64,000 bases of DNA from Massilia frigida. Its GTDB lineage: Bacteria > Pseudomonadota > Gammaproteobacteria > Burkholderiales > Burkholderiaceae_D. Positions 17,869-29,233 of the stretch are shown here, one piece after another. The stretch covers positions 248,001 through 312,000 of the forward strand of contig NZ_WHJG01000002.1 of the NCBI RefSeq assembly GCF_011682175.1, read 5' to 3'. The position numbers and the translations under genes were made by a program. Within the stretch, counting starts at the first letter, position 1, and every line of letters starts with the position of its first letter. The notes below the pieces were generated by a model. That model saw only the letters and a list, made by a program, of their open reading frames with translations. It was not told the DNA's origin and made no database searches.

Positions 17869-17922
17869 AACTAACCCAGAGTTCTTGCAATTGAATTTGC
17901 TAAATACATCGTTGGCTAACGA

Positions 17923-18411
17923 CTAGCGGTAAGGAGCATCGGCCGCGCGCGCGGCGGCAATGTCATCCTCGTAGCGGTCACCGACAGCGAGCAACATCTC
18001 TTTCGTATAGTACAGATCGCCGCGTTTTTCGCCGTGGTATTCCAGCACGTGCGTCTCGACGATCGAGTCAACCGGGCAGGATTCTTCGCAGAAGCCGCAG
18101 AAAATGCACTTGGTCAGGTCGATATCGTAACGCGTCGTGCGGCGCGAACCGTCGTCGCGCTGTTCCGATTCGATCGTGATCGCCATGGCCGGGCACACCG
18201 CTTCGCACAGCTTGCAGGCGATGCAGCGCTCTTCCCCGTTGGGGTAGCGGCGCAGCGCATGCAGGCCACGGAAACGCGGCGACATCGGGGTTTTCTCTTC
18301 CGGATACTGCACGGTGATCTTGCGCGAGAACGCATAGCGTCCGGTCAGCGCCAATCCCTTGATCAGTTCGGTCAGCAGCATGCTGCTGAAAAAGTCTTTC
18401 ACTCGTTCCAT
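17923..18411 (-). CDS. nuoI: NADH-quinone oxidoreductase subunit I (2x [4Fe-4S])
   Basis: 162 residues. Two ferredoxin-type cluster motifs, [12 protein letters not shown] and [12 protein letters not shown], ligate clusters N6a and N6b, which pass electrons towards N2 in NuoB. An N-terminal amphipathic helix ([20 protein letters not shown]) anchors it to the membrane. 10 bases after nuoH. Confidence 0.98.
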   Translation of the reverse strand: MERVKDFFSSMLLTELIKGLALTGRYAFSRKITVQYPEEKTPMSPRFRGLHALRRYPNGEERCIACKLCEAVCPAMAITIESEQRDDGSRRTTRYDIDLTKCIFCGFCEESCPVDSIVETHVLEYHGEKRGDLYYTKEMLLAVGDRYEDDIAAARAADAPYR

Positions 18412-18421
18412 TTTGTATTCC

Positions 18422-19513
18422 TTACTTCCAAATGTTCCAGGATGTCTGCATCCAGCCTGCGACCAGGACCAGCCATACCAGCGTCACCGGAATGAAAATC
18501 TTCCAGCCGAGGCGCATGATCTGGTCATAGCGATAGCGCGGGAAGGTGCCGCGAACCCAGATGAACAGCGAGACGATCACGAAGGCCTTGGCGAACAGCC
18601 AGAAGAAGCCGAGGAAGCCGCCCAGTACGCCGCCCACTTCCATGAAGGCGAACGGCGCGTGCCAGCCACCCAGGAACATGATCGATGCCAGGGTGCCGAT
18701 CAGAATCATGTTGGCGTATTCGGCCAGCATGAACATGGCGTAGGACATGCCCGAGTATTCGACCATGTGGCCGGCCACGATTTCCGACTCGCCTTCGACC
18801 ACGTCGAACGGAGAACGGTTGCATTCGGCCAGACCCGAGGTCAGGTAGACCACGAACAGCGGCAGCAGCGGCCACACGTTCCACGACAGGATGTTCAGGC
18901 CGTGCGACACGCCCCAGCCGAGGTTCTGGCCGCTGACGATGTCGGAGAAATTCAGGCTGCCCGATACCATCAGGATCACGACCAGCACGAAGCCGATCGG
19001 AATTTCGTAGGAAATCATCTGGGCCGAGGCGCGCATCGCGCCCATGAACGAGTATTTCGAGTTCGACGCCCAGCCGGCAATGATGATGCCGTACACCTCG
19101 ATCGAGGTGATCGCCATCAGCAGCAGCAGGCCGGCATTGACGTCGGCCAAAGCCACGCCAGGACCGAAGGGCACCACCACCCAGGCGGCCAGCGCCGGCA
19201 TGATGGTCATGATCGGACCGAGCACGAACAGGCCGCCCGATGCCTTGGCCGGCACCACGATCTCTTTGAAGAGCAGTTTGAGCGCATCGGCGATCGGCTG
19301 CAGCAGACCCATCGGGCCGACGCGGTTGGGACCGACGCGGATCTGGATCCAGCCGATCAGCTTGCGTTCCCACAGGGTCGCGTAGGCAACCAGGCCCATC
19401 AGCGGCAGCAAGACGCACAGGATCTTGATCATGGTCCAGACCACTGGCCAGATATAGCCGATATTGGTCGCGCCCCAGGCGTTGACGCCATCAATCATTT
19501 CAGGCAGAGCCAT
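18422..19513 (-). CDS. nuoH: NADH-quinone oxidoreductase subunit H
   Basis: 363 residues, eight or nine transmembrane helices. Forms the quinone-access chamber of complex I; conserved loops are [19 protein letters not shown] and [20 protein letters not shown] with the acidic funnel residues, then ELVAGH-like [13 protein letters not shown]. Start ATG overlaps the last base of nuoG, consistent with coupling. Confidence 0.98.
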   Translation of the reverse strand: MALPEMIDGVNAWGATNIGYIWPVVWTMIKILCVLLPLMGLVAYATLWERKLIGWIQIRVGPNRVGPMGLLQPIADALKLLFKEIVVPAKASGGLFVLGPIMTIMPALAAWVVVPFGPGVALADVNAGLLLLMAITSIEVYGIIIAGWASNSKYSFMGAMRASAQMISYEIPIGFVLVVILMVSGSLNFSDIVSGQNLGWGVSHGLNILSWNVWPLLPLFVVYLTSGLAECNRSPFDVVEGESEIVAGHMVEYSGMSYAMFMLAEYANMILIGTLASIMFLGGWHAPFAFMEVGGVLGGFLGFFWLFAKAFVIVSLFIWVRGTFPRYRYDQIMRLGWKIFIPVTLVWLVLVAGWMQTSWNIWK

Positions 19514-21852
19514 CAGACCCCCTCCCCTGCTTTTTCAACTGTGATAGCACCGAACATCGCGCCCAGCGTGGCGGTCAGCGGGTGCGCCGAGGCGACACGC
19601 ACGGTGTTCGCCGGCAGGCGCGCATCGATGCCGGCCACCAGGATGGCCGAACCGGTACCTTGCGACACCTTGACTTTGCCACCAGCCTGCACTTTCAAGC
19701 TGTCGGCCAGGGCGGACGGCAAGGTGACCAGCGGCGCGTTGGCGTCGGCGGTGCGCAGCAGCGGCTCGGAACGGCGCGCGATGGCGTCGGCGAAGTAGAT
19801 CGGCACGTCGGTGACGCGCTCCAGGGCGCCGCTGGTGCCGAACGAAGCCGACTTCAGGGCGGCCTTGCCGGTGTTGTTCAGCTTGGCCGACAGGTCGGTC
19901 ACGCCTTTGCCGAACAGCTCGTCGCGGATCGCTTCGGAGGTGTCGTATTCGAAACCGGTCAGGCCCAGCAGGTTGCCCATCACGCGCAGCACTTTCCATG
20001 CCGGACGGGTATCGCCGAGCGGCTTGACGGTGCCGTTGAAGCTTTGCGCGCGGCCTTCGCAGTTCACGAAGGTGCCCGAGGTTTCGCTGAATGGCGAAAT
20101 CGGCAGCAGCACGTCGGCGTACTCGAAACCATGCTGGAAGGCCGACATGACGACGACCATGTCGGCGGCGTCGAGCGCGGCGCGGGCTTGCTGCGGATCG
20201 GCAGCATCGAGCTCAGGCTCGGCGTTGAGCAGCACGTAGGCTTTTTTCGGTACCGAGAAGGCCGCTGCGGCGTTCTTGGCGGTCGCGCCGACCAGGTAGC
20301 CACCAACCGTGTTTGCCGCTTCCGTCAGGTAGCCGAATTTGGCACCGGTCTGTTCAGCGATCCACTGCGCAGCCGCATGCAGCGCGGACGCTTGCGGATG
20401 GTGCGCGGCGGCGTTGCCCAGCAAGACCACGCCCGGCAGGTTCTCGTCGCCGGTGTTCAGGCTGGCGGCGATGGCCCTGGCGGCGTCGGTCGCTTCAATC
20501 CCCTCGAAACCGGCCGGTGCGGCCACGCCCTTGGCGGCGGCGACAGCGGCCACGATGCTTGATAAGGCAGCCAGCCAGTCGGACGGCGCGGCAATGATCT
20601 TGTTGGCGGTCGGGATCAAGAGCTCGTCATCCGAGGCGTGCACCAGCGACAGCTTGGCGCCGCCCTTGACCGCAGCGCGCAGGCGCGTGGCGACCAGCGG
20701 GTGATCCTTGCGGATGAACGAGCCGATGACGAGCGCGCGCTTAACCAGCGACAACTCGGCGATCGGCATGCCCAGCCATGGGGTGACCTGGCCGTCCAGC
20801 GCGAAGTCGCTCTGGCGCAGGCGGAAGTCGATGTTCTCGGAACCGATGCCACGCATGGCTTTGGCAAGCAGGTGCAGTTCTTCGACGGTCGAATGCGCGG
20901 TGGCGACGGCGGCAATGCTGTCGGCGCCATGCTCATGCTTGATATTGCGCAAGCCATGTGCCACGTATTCGAGCGCGGTCTGCCAGTCGGTCTCGGCCCA
21001 CTGGCCGCCCTGCTTGATCATCGGTTTGGTCAGACGCGACTGGTTATCCAGCGCTTCGTACGAGAAACGGTCTTTGTCCGAAATCCAGCATTCGTTGATC
21101 GCATCGTTTTCCAGCGGCAGGACGCGCATGACTTTGCCGCCCTTGACCTGGACGATCAGGTTGGTGCCGAGCGAATCGTGCGGGCTGACCGATTTGCGGC
21201 GCGACAGTTCCCAGGTACGGGCGCTGTAGCGGAACGGCTTCGAGGTCAGTGCGCCGACCGGGCACAGGTCGATCATATTGCCCGACACTTCAGAATCGAC
21301 GGTCTTGCCGACGAAGGAAGTGATTTCGGCGTGTTCGCCACGGCCCAGCATGCCCAGTTCCATCACGCCGGCCACTTCCTGGCCGAAACGCACGCAGCGG
21401 GTGCAGTGGATGCAACGGGTCATTTCCTGCATCGAGATCAGCGGGCCGGCATCTTTCGGCGGCACCACGCGTTTTTCTTCTTCGTAGCGCGAGTTCGATT
21501 TGCCGTAGCCGACCGCCAGGTCTTGCAACTGGCATTCGCCGCCCTGGTCGCAGATCGGGCAGTCGAGCGGGTGGTTGATCAGCAAGAATTCCATCACGGA
21601 TTTCTGTGCCTGTACCGCCTTCTCGCTGTTCGAGCGCACGATCATGCCCGCCGATACCGGCGTGGCGCAAGCCGGCAAAGGCTTCGGTGCCTTCTCGACT
21701 TCAACCAGGCACATGCGGCAGTTCGCTGCGATCGACAATTTCTTGTGATAGCAGAAGTGCGGAATGTAGGTGCCCAGCTTGTTGGCTGCGTCCATCACCA
21801 TGCTACCCGGTGGGACTTCTACCTTCTTACCGTCAATTTCAATTTCAACCAT
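19513..21852 (-). CDS. nuoG: NADH-quinone oxidoreductase subunit G
   Basis: 779 residues. The N-terminal 2Fe-2S ferredoxin domain (N1b) has [20 protein letters not shown]; next come the His/Cys cluster N5 region ([20 protein letters not shown]) and N4 ligands CIHCTRC with the matching later cysteine (DLCPVGAL). A molybdopterin-oxidoreductase-like domain without cofactor follows. Electron-transfer subunit of the peripheral arm, cytoplasmic side. 15 bases after nuoF. Confidence 0.98.
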   Translation of the reverse strand: MVEIEIDGKKVEVPPGSMVMDAANKLGTYIPHFCYHKKLSIAANCRMCLVEVEKAPKPLPACATPVSAGMIVRSNSEKAVQAQKSVMEFLLINHPLDCPICDQGGECQLQDLAVGYGKSNSRYEEEKRVVPPKDAGPLISMQEMTRCIHCTRCVRFGQEVAGVMELGMLGRGEHAEITSFVGKTVDSEVSGNMIDLCPVGALTSKPFRYSARTWELSRRKSVSPHDSLGTNLIVQVKGGKVMRVLPLENDAINECWISDKDRFSYEALDNQSRLTKPMIKQGGQWAETDWQTALEYVAHGLRNIKHEHGADSIAAVATAHSTVEELHLLAKAMRGIGSENIDFRLRQSDFALDGQVTPWLGMPIAELSLVKRALVIGSFIRKDHPLVATRLRAAVKGGAKLSLVHASDDELLIPTANKIIAAPSDWLAALSSIVAAVAAAKGVAAPAGFEGIEATDAARAIAASLNTGDENLPGVVLLGNAAAHHPQASALHAAAQWIAEQTGAKFGYLTEAANTVGGYLVGATAKNAAAAFSVPKKAYVLLNAEPELDAADPQQARAALDAADMVVVMSAFQHGFEYADVLLPISPFSETSGTFVNCEGRAQSFNGTVKPLGDTRPAWKVLRVMGNLLGLTGFEYDTSEAIRDELFGKGVTDLSAKLNNTGKAALKSASFGTSGALERVTDVPIYFADAIARRSEPLLRTADANAPLVTLPSALADSLKVQAGGKVKVSQGTGSAILVAGIDARLPANTVRVASAHPLTATLGAMFGAITVEKAGEGV

Positions 21853-21867
21853 GAGAGTTCTCTGGCC

Positions 21868-23163
21868 TTAGATATAAGCGGGCACCAGACAGTGCTTGTG
21901 CTCGATGTGATATTCAAATTCTTCGCGGAAGTTCTTCACGAAAGCGCGTACCGGCATCGCCGCCGCATCACCGAGGGCGCAAATGGTGCGGCCCTGGATG
22001 TTGTCGGCGATCGAGTTGAGCATGTCCAGGTCGTCGGGACGGCCCTGGCCGTGCTCGATGCGGTGGACCATGCGGTACATCCAGCCCGTGCCTTCGCGGC
22101 ACGGCGTGCACTGGCCGCAAGACTCTTCATAATAGAAATACGACAGGCGCAGCAGCGACTTGACCATGCAGCGCGTCTCGTCCATGACGATCACGGCGCC
22201 CGAACCGAGCATCGAGCCGGCCTTGGCGATCGAATCGTAGTCGAGATCGGTGTTCATCATGACGTCGCCGCGGATCACCGGGGCGGACGAACCGCCGGGA
22301 ATGACCGCCTTGATCTTTTTGTCGCCGCGCATGCCGCCAGCCAGTTCCAGCAGCTTGGCGAACGGCGTGCCGAGCGGCACTTCGTAATTGCCCGGCAGGT
22401 TGACGTCGCCCGAGATCGAGAAAATCTTGCTGCCGCCATTGTTCGGCTTGCCGATGGCGGCGTACTTCTCGCCACCCATGTTCAACAGGAACGGTACCGC
22501 AGCAAAGGTTTCGGTGTTGTTGATCGTGGTCGGCTTGCCGTACAGGCCGAACGAGGCCGGGAACGGCGGCTTGAAGCGCGGCTGGCCCTTCTTGCCTTCG
22601 AGCGATTCGAGCAGCGCGGTTTCTTCGCCGCAGATGTAGGCGCCGTAGCCGTGCGCGGCGTGCAGCTGGAAGTTGAACTCGCTGCCCATGATCTTGTCGC
22701 CCAGGAAGCCGGCGGCACGCGCCTCGTCCAGTGCGTCTTCAAAGCGCGCGTATTCGGCCCAGATTTCGCCGTGGATGTAGTTGTAGCCGACCGTGATGCC
22801 CATCGCGTAGGCGCCGATGGCCATGCCTTCGATCAGCGCGTGCGGATTGTAGCGGATGATGTCGCGGTCCTTGAACGTGCCCGGCTCGCCTTCGTCGGTG
22901 TTGCAGACGAGGTATTTCTGGCCCGGGAACTGGCGTGGCATGAAGCTCCACTTCAAACCCGTGGGGAAACCGGCGCCGCCACGGCCGCGCAGGGAACCGG
23001 CTTTCAGTTCGGCGATGATCGCTTCCGGCGTGATTTTTTCTTCCAGGATGCGGCGCAGCGCGGAGTAGCCGCCGCGGTTCACGTAATCCTGCAAATGCCA
23101 GTTCTGGCCGTCGAGGCCGGCCAGGATGACCGGGTCGATGTGACGTGAGTGGAGCGATGTCAT
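21868..23163 (-). CDS. nuoF: NADH-quinone oxidoreductase subunit F (NADH/FMN site)
   Basis: 431 residues. Binds NADH, FMN and cluster N3. Motifs: the glycine-rich NADH/FMN loop [15 protein letters not shown], the second glycine loop [15 protein letters not shown], and the N3 ligands in [15 protein letters not shown]. Its start overlaps the nuoE stop by four bases. Confidence 0.98.
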   Translation of the reverse strand: MTSLHSRHIDPVILAGLDGQNWHLQDYVNRGGYSALRRILEEKITPEAIIAELKAGSLRGRGGAGFPTGLKWSFMPRQFPGQKYLVCNTDEGEPGTFKDRDIIRYNPHALIEGMAIGAYAMGITVGYNYIHGEIWAEYARFEDALDEARAAGFLGDKIMGSEFNFQLHAAHGYGAYICGEETALLESLEGKKGQPRFKPPFPASFGLYGKPTTINNTETFAAVPFLLNMGGEKYAAIGKPNNGGSKIFSISGDVNLPGNYEVPLGTPFAKLLELAGGMRGDKKIKAVIPGGSSAPVIRGDVMMNTDLDYDSIAKAGSMLGSGAVIVMDETRCMVKSLLRLSYFYYEESCGQCTPCREGTGWMYRMVHRIEHGQGRPDDLDMLNSIADNIQGRTICALGDAAAMPVRAFVKNFREEFEYHIEHKHCLVPAYI

Positions 23164-23639
23164 TTCTTGAGTTCCTCGACCAATGCGTCGATTTTGCTAT
23201 CCGACATCAGGCTGCACATGCGCTTGTTATTGACCAGCATCACCGGCGCATCGGCGCAAGCGCCCATGCACTCGCCTTCGACCAGCGTGAACTGGCCGTC
23301 GGCCGAGGTGGCGCGGTAGCCGATGCCGAGTTTTTCTTGCAGGTAGTGACCGGCGTGCTCGCCGCCCGACAGGGCGCACGGCAGGTTGGTGCACACGGAG
23401 ATCTTGTACTTGCCGACCGGCTTGACGTTATACATATTGTAGAACGTTGCCACTTCCTGCACGGCAATGGCGGGCATGCCGAGGTAATCGGCCACGTCCT
23501 GCATCACTTCCGGCGGGAGCCAGCCTTTTTCATCCTGCGCAATGGCGAGCGCCGCCATGACCGCGGACTCTTTATGGTCGGGCGGGTACTTGGCGACTTC
23601 ACGGTCGATTTTTTTGTATGACTGCTCTGATAACAACAT
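23160..23639 (-). CDS. nuoE: NADH-quinone oxidoreductase subunit E ([2Fe-2S] N1a)
   Basis: 159 residues, thioredoxin-like fold with the N1a cluster ligands in CTNLPC and [10 protein letters not shown] (C-x4-C ... C-x3-C). The N-terminal helical domain ([20 protein letters not shown]) matches the family. 25 bases after nuoD; ATGA overlap with nuoF. Confidence 0.97.
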   Translation of the reverse strand: MLLSEQSYKKIDREVAKYPPDHKESAVMAALAIAQDEKGWLPPEVMQDVADYLGMPAIAVQEVATFYNMYNVKPVGKYKISVCTNLPCALSGGEHAGHYLQEKLGIGYRATSADGQFTLVEGECMGACADAPVMLVNNKRMCSLMSDSKIDALVEELKK

Positions 23640-23664
23640 GGTTGTGCCTCAATTGGTCGACAGC

Positions 23665-24918
23665 TTAGCGGTCGATACTGCCGAATACGATGTCCTGGGT
23701 GCCGATGATGGTGACGGCGTCGGCCAGCATGTGGCCGCGCGCCATTTCATCCAGGCTTTGCAAGTGCGCATAGTCGGGGGTACGGATCTTCAGGCGGTAC
23801 GGCTTGTTGGCGCCGTCCGACACGATGTAGATGCCGAACTCGCCCTTCGGATGCTCGACCGCGGCATACGCCTCGCCCGGCGGCACGTGGAAGCCTTCGG
23901 TAAACAGCTTGAAGTGGTGAATCAGCGATTCCATGTTCGACTTCATCTCGGTGCGCTTTGGCGGCGCGACCTTGTGGTTGTCGGTCATGACCGGGCCCGG
24001 ATTGGCGCGCAGCCAGCGCGACGCCTGCTGGATGATGCGGTTCGACTGGCGCATCTCTTCCACGCGCACCAGGTAACGGTCGTAGCAATCGCCATTGGTG
24101 CCGACCGGGACGTCGAAGTCCATCTTGTCGTACACGGCGTACGGCTGCTTCTTGCGCAGATCCCATTCCACGCCCGAACCGCGCAGCATGGCGCCGGTAA
24201 AGCCCATGGCTTTTGCCGCTTCAGGCGACACCACGCCGATGCCGACGGTACGCTGTTTCCAGATACGGTTGTCGGTCAGCAGGGTTTCGTATTCGTCGAC
24301 GTAGGTGACGAAACGCTTGCAGAAATCGTCGAGGAAGTCGAGCAGCGAGCCCTGGCGGTGTTCGTTCAGCTCGTCGATGGCCTTGGCGCTGCGGATGATC
24401 GAGGCTTTGTGCTTCGGCATCGCATCCGGCAGGTCGCGGTACACGCCACCCGGACGGTAGTAGGCCGCGTGCATGCGCGCGCCGGACACCGCTTCGTAGC
24501 AGTCGAACAAGTCTTCGCGGTCGCGGAAGGCGTACAGGAACGGACCCATGGCGCCGACGTCGAGCGCGTGCGTGCCGAGCCACATCAGGTGGTTCAGCAG
24601 GCGCGTGATTTCGTCGAACATGACGCGGATATACTGGGCGCGCACCGGCACCTCGATGCCGAGCAGCTTCTCGATCGCCATCACATAGCCGTGCTCATTG
24701 CTCATCATCGACACATAGTCGAGACGGTCCATGTACGGCACCGATTGCAGGTAAGTGCGGGTTTCGGCCAGCTTTTCGGTGGCGCGGTGCAACAGGCCGA
24801 TGTGGGGATCGGCGCGCTGGATCACTTCGCCGTCGAGCTCGAGCACTAGGCGCAGCACGCCGTGCGCGGCCGGGTGCTGCGGACCGAAGTTGAGGGTGTA
24901 GTTCTTAATTTCAGCCAA
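23665..24918 (-). CDS. nuoD: NADH-quinone oxidoreductase subunit D (49 kDa)
   Basis: 417 residues, the typical length for unfused NuoD. Quinone-binding subunit with [20 protein letters not shown] at the N-terminus, [18 protein letters not shown]-like helix (here [17 protein letters not shown]) and the C-terminal DPVFGSIDR-type end (DIVFGSIDR). Derived from [NiFe]-hydrogenase large subunits but without metal ligands. Overlaps the 3' end of nuoC by eight bases. Confidence 0.98.
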   Translation of the reverse strand: MAEIKNYTLNFGPQHPAAHGVLRLVLELDGEVIQRADPHIGLLHRATEKLAETRTYLQSVPYMDRLDYVSMMSNEHGYVMAIEKLLGIEVPVRAQYIRVMFDEITRLLNHLMWLGTHALDVGAMGPFLYAFRDREDLFDCYEAVSGARMHAAYYRPGGVYRDLPDAMPKHKASIIRSAKAIDELNEHRQGSLLDFLDDFCKRFVTYVDEYETLLTDNRIWKQRTVGIGVVSPEAAKAMGFTGAMLRGSGVEWDLRKKQPYAVYDKMDFDVPVGTNGDCYDRYLVRVEEMRQSNRIIQQASRWLRANPGPVMTDNHKVAPPKRTEMKSNMESLIHHFKLFTEGFHVPPGEAYAAVEHPKGEFGIYIVSDGANKPYRLKIRTPDYAHLQSLDEMARGHMLADAVTIIGTQDIVFGSIDR

Positions 24919-25525
24919 GGTTTTTGCTCCCAGGATTCATCCCGTAGGTTTCTTCGCGGATCACGCGCGGAATGATTTCACGCGGCTCGATCGTCACGGC
25001 TTGGTAGATCACGCGCTTCTGTTCGGGGTCGTAACGCATTTCGACGTAACCGGACATCGGGAAGTCCTTGCGGAACGGATGGCCGATGAAGCCGTAGTCG
25101 GTCAGGATGCGGCGCAGGTCGTTGTGGCCTTCGAACAGGATGCCGTACAGGTCGAACGCTTCGCGCTCGTACCAGTTGACGGAACGCCACAGTTCAACCA
25201 CCGATGGCAGCACCGGCGTATCGTCGTCTTCGGCGAACACGCGCACGCGCACGCGCCAGTTGTGTTCGATCGACAGCAGGTGCGAGACGGCGGCGAAACG
25301 CGCGCCATCCCAGCTGCCTTCGCCGTAGGTGGAATAATCGACGCCGCACAGGTCGAGCAGTTGTTCGAATTTGAGCGCGGGATGGTCGCGCAGGGTCTGC
25401 ATCGCGGCAATATAGCCGGCGGCCTTGACCACTACGGTCACTTCGCCCAGCGCCACGGTAATAGCGGCGCCCTCACCCAGTGCGGTGCGCAGGGCGAGTT
25501 CAAGGGCTTCGAGTTTTGTCGTCAT
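24911..25525 (-). CDS. nuoC: NADH-quinone oxidoreductase subunit C (30 kDa)
   Basis: 204 residues. The 30-kDa signature [20 protein letters not shown] followed by [19 protein letters not shown] is intact. Peripheral-arm scaffold subunit that packs against NuoD and NuoB. 15 bases after nuoB; overlaps nuoD. Confidence 0.98.
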   Translation of the reverse strand: MTTKLEALELALRTALGEGAAITVALGEVTVVVKAAGYIAAMQTLRDHPALKFEQLLDLCGVDYSTYGEGSWDGARFAAVSHLLSIEHNWRVRVRVFAEDDDTPVLPSVVELWRSVNWYEREAFDLYGILFEGHNDLRRILTDYGFIGHPFRKDFPMSGYVEMRYDPEQKRVIYQAVTIEPREIIPRVIREETYGMNPGSKNLG

Positions 25526-25540
25526 GGTGGAAACCGCTTC

Positions 25541-26017
25541 TTAACGTGCGATGGTATTGGTGCGCTTGATCTTGTTCTGCAGTTGCAGAATCCCGTACAG
25601 CAGCGCTTCAGCGGTCGGCGGACAGCCCGGCACGTAGACATCGACCGGCACGATGCGGTCGCAACCACGCACCACCGAGTACGAATAGTGATAGTAGCCG
25701 CCGCCGTTGGCGCAGGAACCCATCGAGATGACCCAGCGCGGTTCCGGCATCTGGTCGTAGACCTTGCGCAGGGCGGGAGCCATCTTGTTGCACAGCGTGC
25801 CGGCAACGATCATCACGTCGGACTGGCGCGGCGAGGGACGGAACACGACGCCGAAGCGGTCCATGTCGTAGCGGGCCGCGCCCGTGTGCATCATTTCGAC
25901 GGCGCAGCAAGCCAGGCCGAACGTCATCGGGAACATCGACCCGGTACGCGCCCAGTTGATCAGCTTGTCTGCTGTCGTGGTGATGAAACCTTCGTTTAAT
26001 ACGCCTTCAATTGACAT
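25541..26017 (-). CDS. nuoB: NADH-quinone oxidoreductase subunit B ([4Fe-4S] N2)
   Basis: 158 residues. Carries the ligands of terminal cluster N2: the tandem cysteines in [12 protein letters not shown], the cysteine in [20 protein letters not shown] and [20 protein letters not shown]. Donates electrons to quinone at the NuoB/NuoD interface. Three bases after nuoA. Confidence 0.98.
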   Translation of the reverse strand: MSIEGVLNEGFITTTADKLINWARTGSMFPMTFGLACCAVEMMHTGAARYDMDRFGVVFRPSPRQSDVMIVAGTLCNKMAPALRKVYDQMPEPRWVISMGSCANGGGYYHYSYSVVRGCDRIVPVDVYVPGCPPTAEALLYGILQLQNKIKRTNTIAR

Positions 26018-26020
26018 GGC

Positions 26021-26380
26021 TTATTCCCAATCAAGGGCACCTTTCTTCCAGATATACCAAAAACCGACCACAAACTCGGCGATGAACACCATCATCGTCA
26101 CGAAGCCGGACCAGCCCAGCTCACGCATGGAGACACCCCATGGGAAGAAGAATGCCGTTTCCAGATCAAACAAAATAAACAGGATTGCCACCAGATAGTA
26201 GCGGACGTCGAACTTCATGCGCGCGTCTTCAAACGCTTCAAAGCCGCACTCGTAAGGCGACAGTTTGGCGGAATCGGGCTTGTGGGGAGAGAGCAGATAT
26301 CCAAGTACCTGCGGGACGACACCGACACCGATGCCGACCAGGATGAACATCAGGACGGGGAAATAATTATCGAGGTTCAC
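26021..26380 (-). CDS. nuoA: NADH-quinone oxidoreductase subunit A
   Basis: 119 residues, three transmembrane helices. Conserved loop [20 protein letters not shown] between helices 1 and 2 contains the cysteine and acidic residues that cover the quinone site. First gene of the nuo operon; the promoter must lie between it and the tRNA hairpin (26381-26490), where I see no unambiguous -35/-10 pair. Confidence 0.97.
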   Translation of the reverse strand: MNLDNYFPVLMFILVGIGVGVVPQVLGYLLSPHKPDSAKLSPYECGFEAFEDARMKFDVRYYLVAILFILFDLETAFFFPWGVSMRELGWSGFVTMMVFIAEFVVGFWYIWKKGALDWE

Positions 26381-26490
26381 TTGATGAGCCTATATTGAAC
26401 GATCGGTTAATGAAACACTGCATGTCGCAGCGCCCTACCGCACGAACCTGGCTTGAACCTTGCCACCAGGACCGAACGACTGATCCTCGC

Positions 26491-26544
26491 AAAAAAGCCA
26501 GCTTAGGCATAAACATATTCGCTTATGCAACCTTGCTGGCTTTT
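26491..26544 (-). terminator. Hairpin downstream of tRNA-Leu, likely Rho-independent terminator
   Basis: AAAAGCCAGC pairs with GCTGGCTTTTTT on the leftward transcript, and an inner pair (GCATAA / TTATGC) extends the stem; a run of T follows. It lies just after the tRNA 3' end and about 110 bases before nuoA, so it probably separates secG-tRNA transcription from the nuo operon, at least partly. Confidence 0.75.
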
Positions 26545-26551
26545 ATATTCT

Positions 26552-26638
26552 TGGTGCCGACGGCGAGACTCGAACTCGCACAGGCTTTCGCCCACTACCC
26601 CCTCAAGATAGCGTGTCTACCAATTTCACCACGTCGGC
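26552..26638 (-). tRNA. tRNA-Leu (anticodon GAG)
   Basis: 87-base class II tRNA. The acceptor stem GCCGACG pairs with CGTCGGC, the discriminator is A and the 3' CCA is encoded. The T-loop is GTTCGAGTC-like. The anticodon arm CTATC-TTGAGGG-GGTAG gives GAG, decoding CUC and CUU. The long variable arm (around GTGGGCGAAAGCC) is the leucine/serine type. Position between secG and nuoA is a conserved betaproteobacterial order. Confidence 0.95.
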
Positions 26639-26808
26639 ATTGAGTCCGCTATTCTAACATTGTTACATCACTGTATTCAATGCAAAATTGCGCGAAAACA
26701 AGGATAAAACAGAAAAACTTTACTTCTTTTTGATACTGATCAATATTCGATCATGCTGCCTGCGCTAACCAATACTCTGTGCGCGGGCAGTATTCTACCA
26801 GAACTCAA

Positions 26809-27279
26809 TTACTTTGGCACGGTATTCGCAGGTACTTCCGGCGCAGTGCTTGCCGGCGCCGCAGGGGCGACACGGGCGGCAGGAACCGCACCACCGGTCA
26901 CTGGCGCATTCGGTGCCGCCACGGGAGCTGCCGGCGCGTTCAGCGACGGTGCGGTGGACGGGATCGCGCCCGGACCAGTCACTGGCGCTGGCGCCGTGAT
27001 GGTGGCACGATCCATGACGCCGCCGCTGACCTGGCCCTTGTTTTTCGTGGCAAAGAACGCCAGGCCCAGGGTGGCACCGAAAAATACCGCAGCGGCCACG
27101 CCGGTCGACTTCGACATGAAGTTCGACGAGCCGGTGGCGCCGAACAGGCTGCCGGAAGCGCCGGAACCGAACGCCGCTCCCATATCGGCGCCCTTGCCAT
27201 GCTGCAGCAAGACCAGACCGATAATCGCCAGAGCGGAAATAACCTGTACAACTACAACCAGATTGAACAACGTGTTCAT
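26809..27279 (-). CDS. secG: Preprotein translocase subunit SecG
   Basis: 156 residues. The first 75 are typical SecG: helix 1 VVVVQVISALAIIGLVLLQHG, the loop KGADMGAAFGSGASGSLFGA and helix 2 AAAVFFGATLGLAFFATKN. The C-terminal half is an extended Ala/Pro/Val-rich tail (VAAPNAPVTGGAVPAARVAP), common in this bacterial order and absent from E. coli. Part of SecYEG at the inner membrane. 36 bases after tpiA. Confidence 0.95.
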   Translation of the reverse strand: MNTLFNLVVVVQVISALAIIGLVLLQHGKGADMGAAFGSGASGSLFGATGSSNFMSKSTGVAAAVFFGATLGLAFFATKNKGQVSGGVMDRATITAPAPVTGPGAIPSTAPSLNAPAAPVAAPNAPVTGGAVPAARVAPAAPASTAPEVPANTVPK

Positions 27280-27315
27280 TGCTTATTCCATTCCAAGTTT
27301 AACAACAATAATATT

Positions 27316-28062
27316 TCAATTGGCTGCATGAAGGATGGCAAGGAAATCTGCCGCCTTCAATGCTGCCCCGCCGATCAAGCCGCCGTCGATATCTGGCTGA
27401 GCCATCAATTCCAGGGCGTTATCGGGCTTCATGCTGCCGCCGTACAAAATCTGCACTGTCTCGGCCGCTACTGCATTCTTGGCCATCAGCTGCGCGCGCA
27501 GCTGGGCATGGACTTCCTGGGCCATGGCTGGGGTGGCGGTCTTGCCGGTACCGATCGCCCACACGGGTTCGTAGGCAACGACGATCTGCGCCACGCGCTC
27601 GCCCACCAGGTCGAGCACGGCGCCGAGCTGGCTCGATACCACGGCCACGGTCTGGCCGGCTTCGCGCTCGGCCAGCGTTTCGCCGACGCACACGATCGGG
27701 GTCATGCCCGCGTCGAGGACAGCGACGGTTTTCTTCGCCACCAGCTCGCTGCTTTCGCCATGGTAGGCACGCCGTTCGGAGTGGCCGACGATGACGTACT
27801 TGCAAGCAAAATCAGCCAGCATGGCCGCCGCGACTTCGCCGGTGAAGGCGCCGCCCGGCTGGGCCGAGACATCCTGGGCGCCCCAGGCGACCGGGCTGCC
27901 GCTCAAGGCATCCTGGCACTGGGTCAGATAAGGGGCCGGCGCGCACACGGCACAGGTGGCGCCGGATGCGTCCGCGCCCGCGACGATGCCCGCCAACAGA
28001 CTGGCATTCGCGGCACGGTTGCCGTTCATCTTCCAATTTCCTACGACGAGTTTGCGACGCAT
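27316..28062 (-). CDS. tpiA: Triose-phosphate isomerase
   Basis: 248 residues. Interconverts dihydroxyacetone phosphate and glyceraldehyde 3-phosphate. Substrate loop NWKMNG with the active-site Asn/Lys, catalytic His in VIVGHSERR, catalytic Glu in [17 protein letters not shown], and phosphate loop YGGSMKPDN. Leads the tpiA-secG-tRNA unit. Confidence 0.98.
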   Translation of the reverse strand: MRRKLVVGNWKMNGNRAANASLLAGIVAGADASGATCAVCAPAPYLTQCQDALSGSPVAWGAQDVSAQPGGAFTGEVAAAMLADFACKYVIVGHSERRAYHGESSELVAKKTVAVLDAGMTPIVCVGETLAEREAGQTVAVVSSQLGAVLDLVGERVAQIVVAYEPVWAIGTGKTATPAMAQEVHAQLRAQLMAKNAVAAETVQILYGGSMKPDNALELMAQPDIDGGLIGGAALKAADFLAILHAAN

Positions 28063-28145
28063 AGTAGCCCAGATTTAATTAACCCGCTATTTTAACCCCC
28101 GATCCGATGTCGGTCAAACAAAGGCCGGGAGCAGTTGCCAGCCGA

Positions 28146-29126
28146 TCACACCACCTGCAACATGATCTTCCCGATATGGGTCGAACTCTCCATCAGGGCG
28201 TGGGCCTGGGCGGCCCGTTCCAGGGGGAAGGTCTTGAAAATGACGGGACGGATCTTGCCCGCATCAAACAGCGGCCAGACGTGTTCGCGCAGGTTCGCCG
28301 CAATGGCACCCTTGAAGGCGACCGGGCGCGGGCGCAGGGTCGAGCCGGAAATCGTCAGGCGCCGGCGCAGCACCTGGCCAAGGTCGATATGCGCCTTGGC
28401 GCCGCCCAGCAGGGCGATCAGGGCGATGCGGCCATCGTCGGCCAGGCAATCGATTTCGCGCGGCAGGTAGTCGCCGCCGACCATGTCGAGGATGACGTCG
28501 ACGCCCTTGTTGTCGGTAAGCGACTTGACCACGGCGGCGAAGTCTTCGGTTTTGTAGTCGATGCCGCGTTCGGCACCGAGCGATTCGGTGGCGCGGCATT
28601 TGTCGGCGCTGCCAGCGGTGGCGAACACGCGCAGGCCGAAGGCGGCGGCGAGCTGGATGGCGGTCACGCCGATGCCGGAGGTGCCGCCCTGCACCAGCAG
28701 GGTTTCGCCGGCGGCCAGTTTGGCGCGGTCGAACACATTGCTCCACACCGTGAAGTAGTTTTCAGGCAGGGAGGCCGCTTCGAGCGGGGACAGGCCGGCG
28801 GGCACGGGCAGGCATTGCTGGAGCGGCGCGGCGCAGAATTCGGCGTAGCCGCCGCCCTGGACCAGGGCGCACACCATGTCGCCTTGCTGGAAGGTACTGC
28901 CGGCCAGGTCGCCGCCGACGATTTCACCGGCCACTTCGAGGCCAGGCAGGTCGGACGCGCCCGGCGGGACCGGGTAGTGGCCGAGGCGCTGCAGGACATC
29001 GGGACGGTTGATGCCGGCCGCGTGCACGCGGATCAGCACTTCGCCGGGTTTCAGTTCAGGGACGGGACGCTCGCACAGTTGCAGAACATCGGGAGGGCCG
29101 GGTTGCTTGATTTCGATGGCACGCAT
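28146..29126 (-). CDS. NAD(P)H quinone oxidoreductase, zinc-independent MDR family
   Basis: 326 residues from the ATG giving MRAIEIKQPGPPDVLQL; the frame stays open further upstream through repeat DNA but has no plausible start there. GroES-like N-domain (VHAAGINRPDVLQRLGHYP) and Rossmann domain (LVQGGTSGIGVTAIQLAAAF), with GIDYKTEDFAAVV-type NADPH selectivity region. No zinc ligands. Matches the PIG3/QOR branch of medium-chain dehydrogenases. 83 bases upstream of tpiA; may be the first gene of that unit. Confidence 0.9.
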   Translation of the reverse strand: MRAIEIKQPGPPDVLQLCERPVPELKPGEVLIRVHAAGINRPDVLQRLGHYPVPPGASDLPGLEVAGEIVGGDLAGSTFQQGDMVCALVQGGGYAEFCAAPLQQCLPVPAGLSPLEAASLPENYFTVWSNVFDRAKLAAGETLLVQGGTSGIGVTAIQLAAAFGLRVFATAGSADKCRATESLGAERGIDYKTEDFAAVVKSLTDNKGVDVILDMVGGDYLPREIDCLADDGRIALIALLGGAKAHIDLGQVLRRRLTISGSTLRPRPVAFKGAIAANLREHVWPLFDAGKIRPVIFKTFPLERAAQAHALMESSTHIGKIMLQVV

Positions 29127-29233
29127 GGGATGGGGCTCGCTGGAAGCAAAAGGCGATTGTACGGGAAGTGGGGTTGGGCCGTCGCTCCCGCCCGCCTCCC
29201 CCCCACCACTGTCGCCTCCCACTGTCGCCCCCT

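Noticed and set aside
20638-23148. 836-codon open frame antisense to nuoG and nuoF
   Set aside because: Spans the junction of two genuine genes and has shadow composition; nuoG and nuoF have all cofactor motifs.
29160-29233. Microsatellite-like CCCACTGTCGCC repeats as a CRISPR or tandem array
   Set aside because: Only two or three imperfect units without spacers; better viewed as degenerate flank of the palindromic element.
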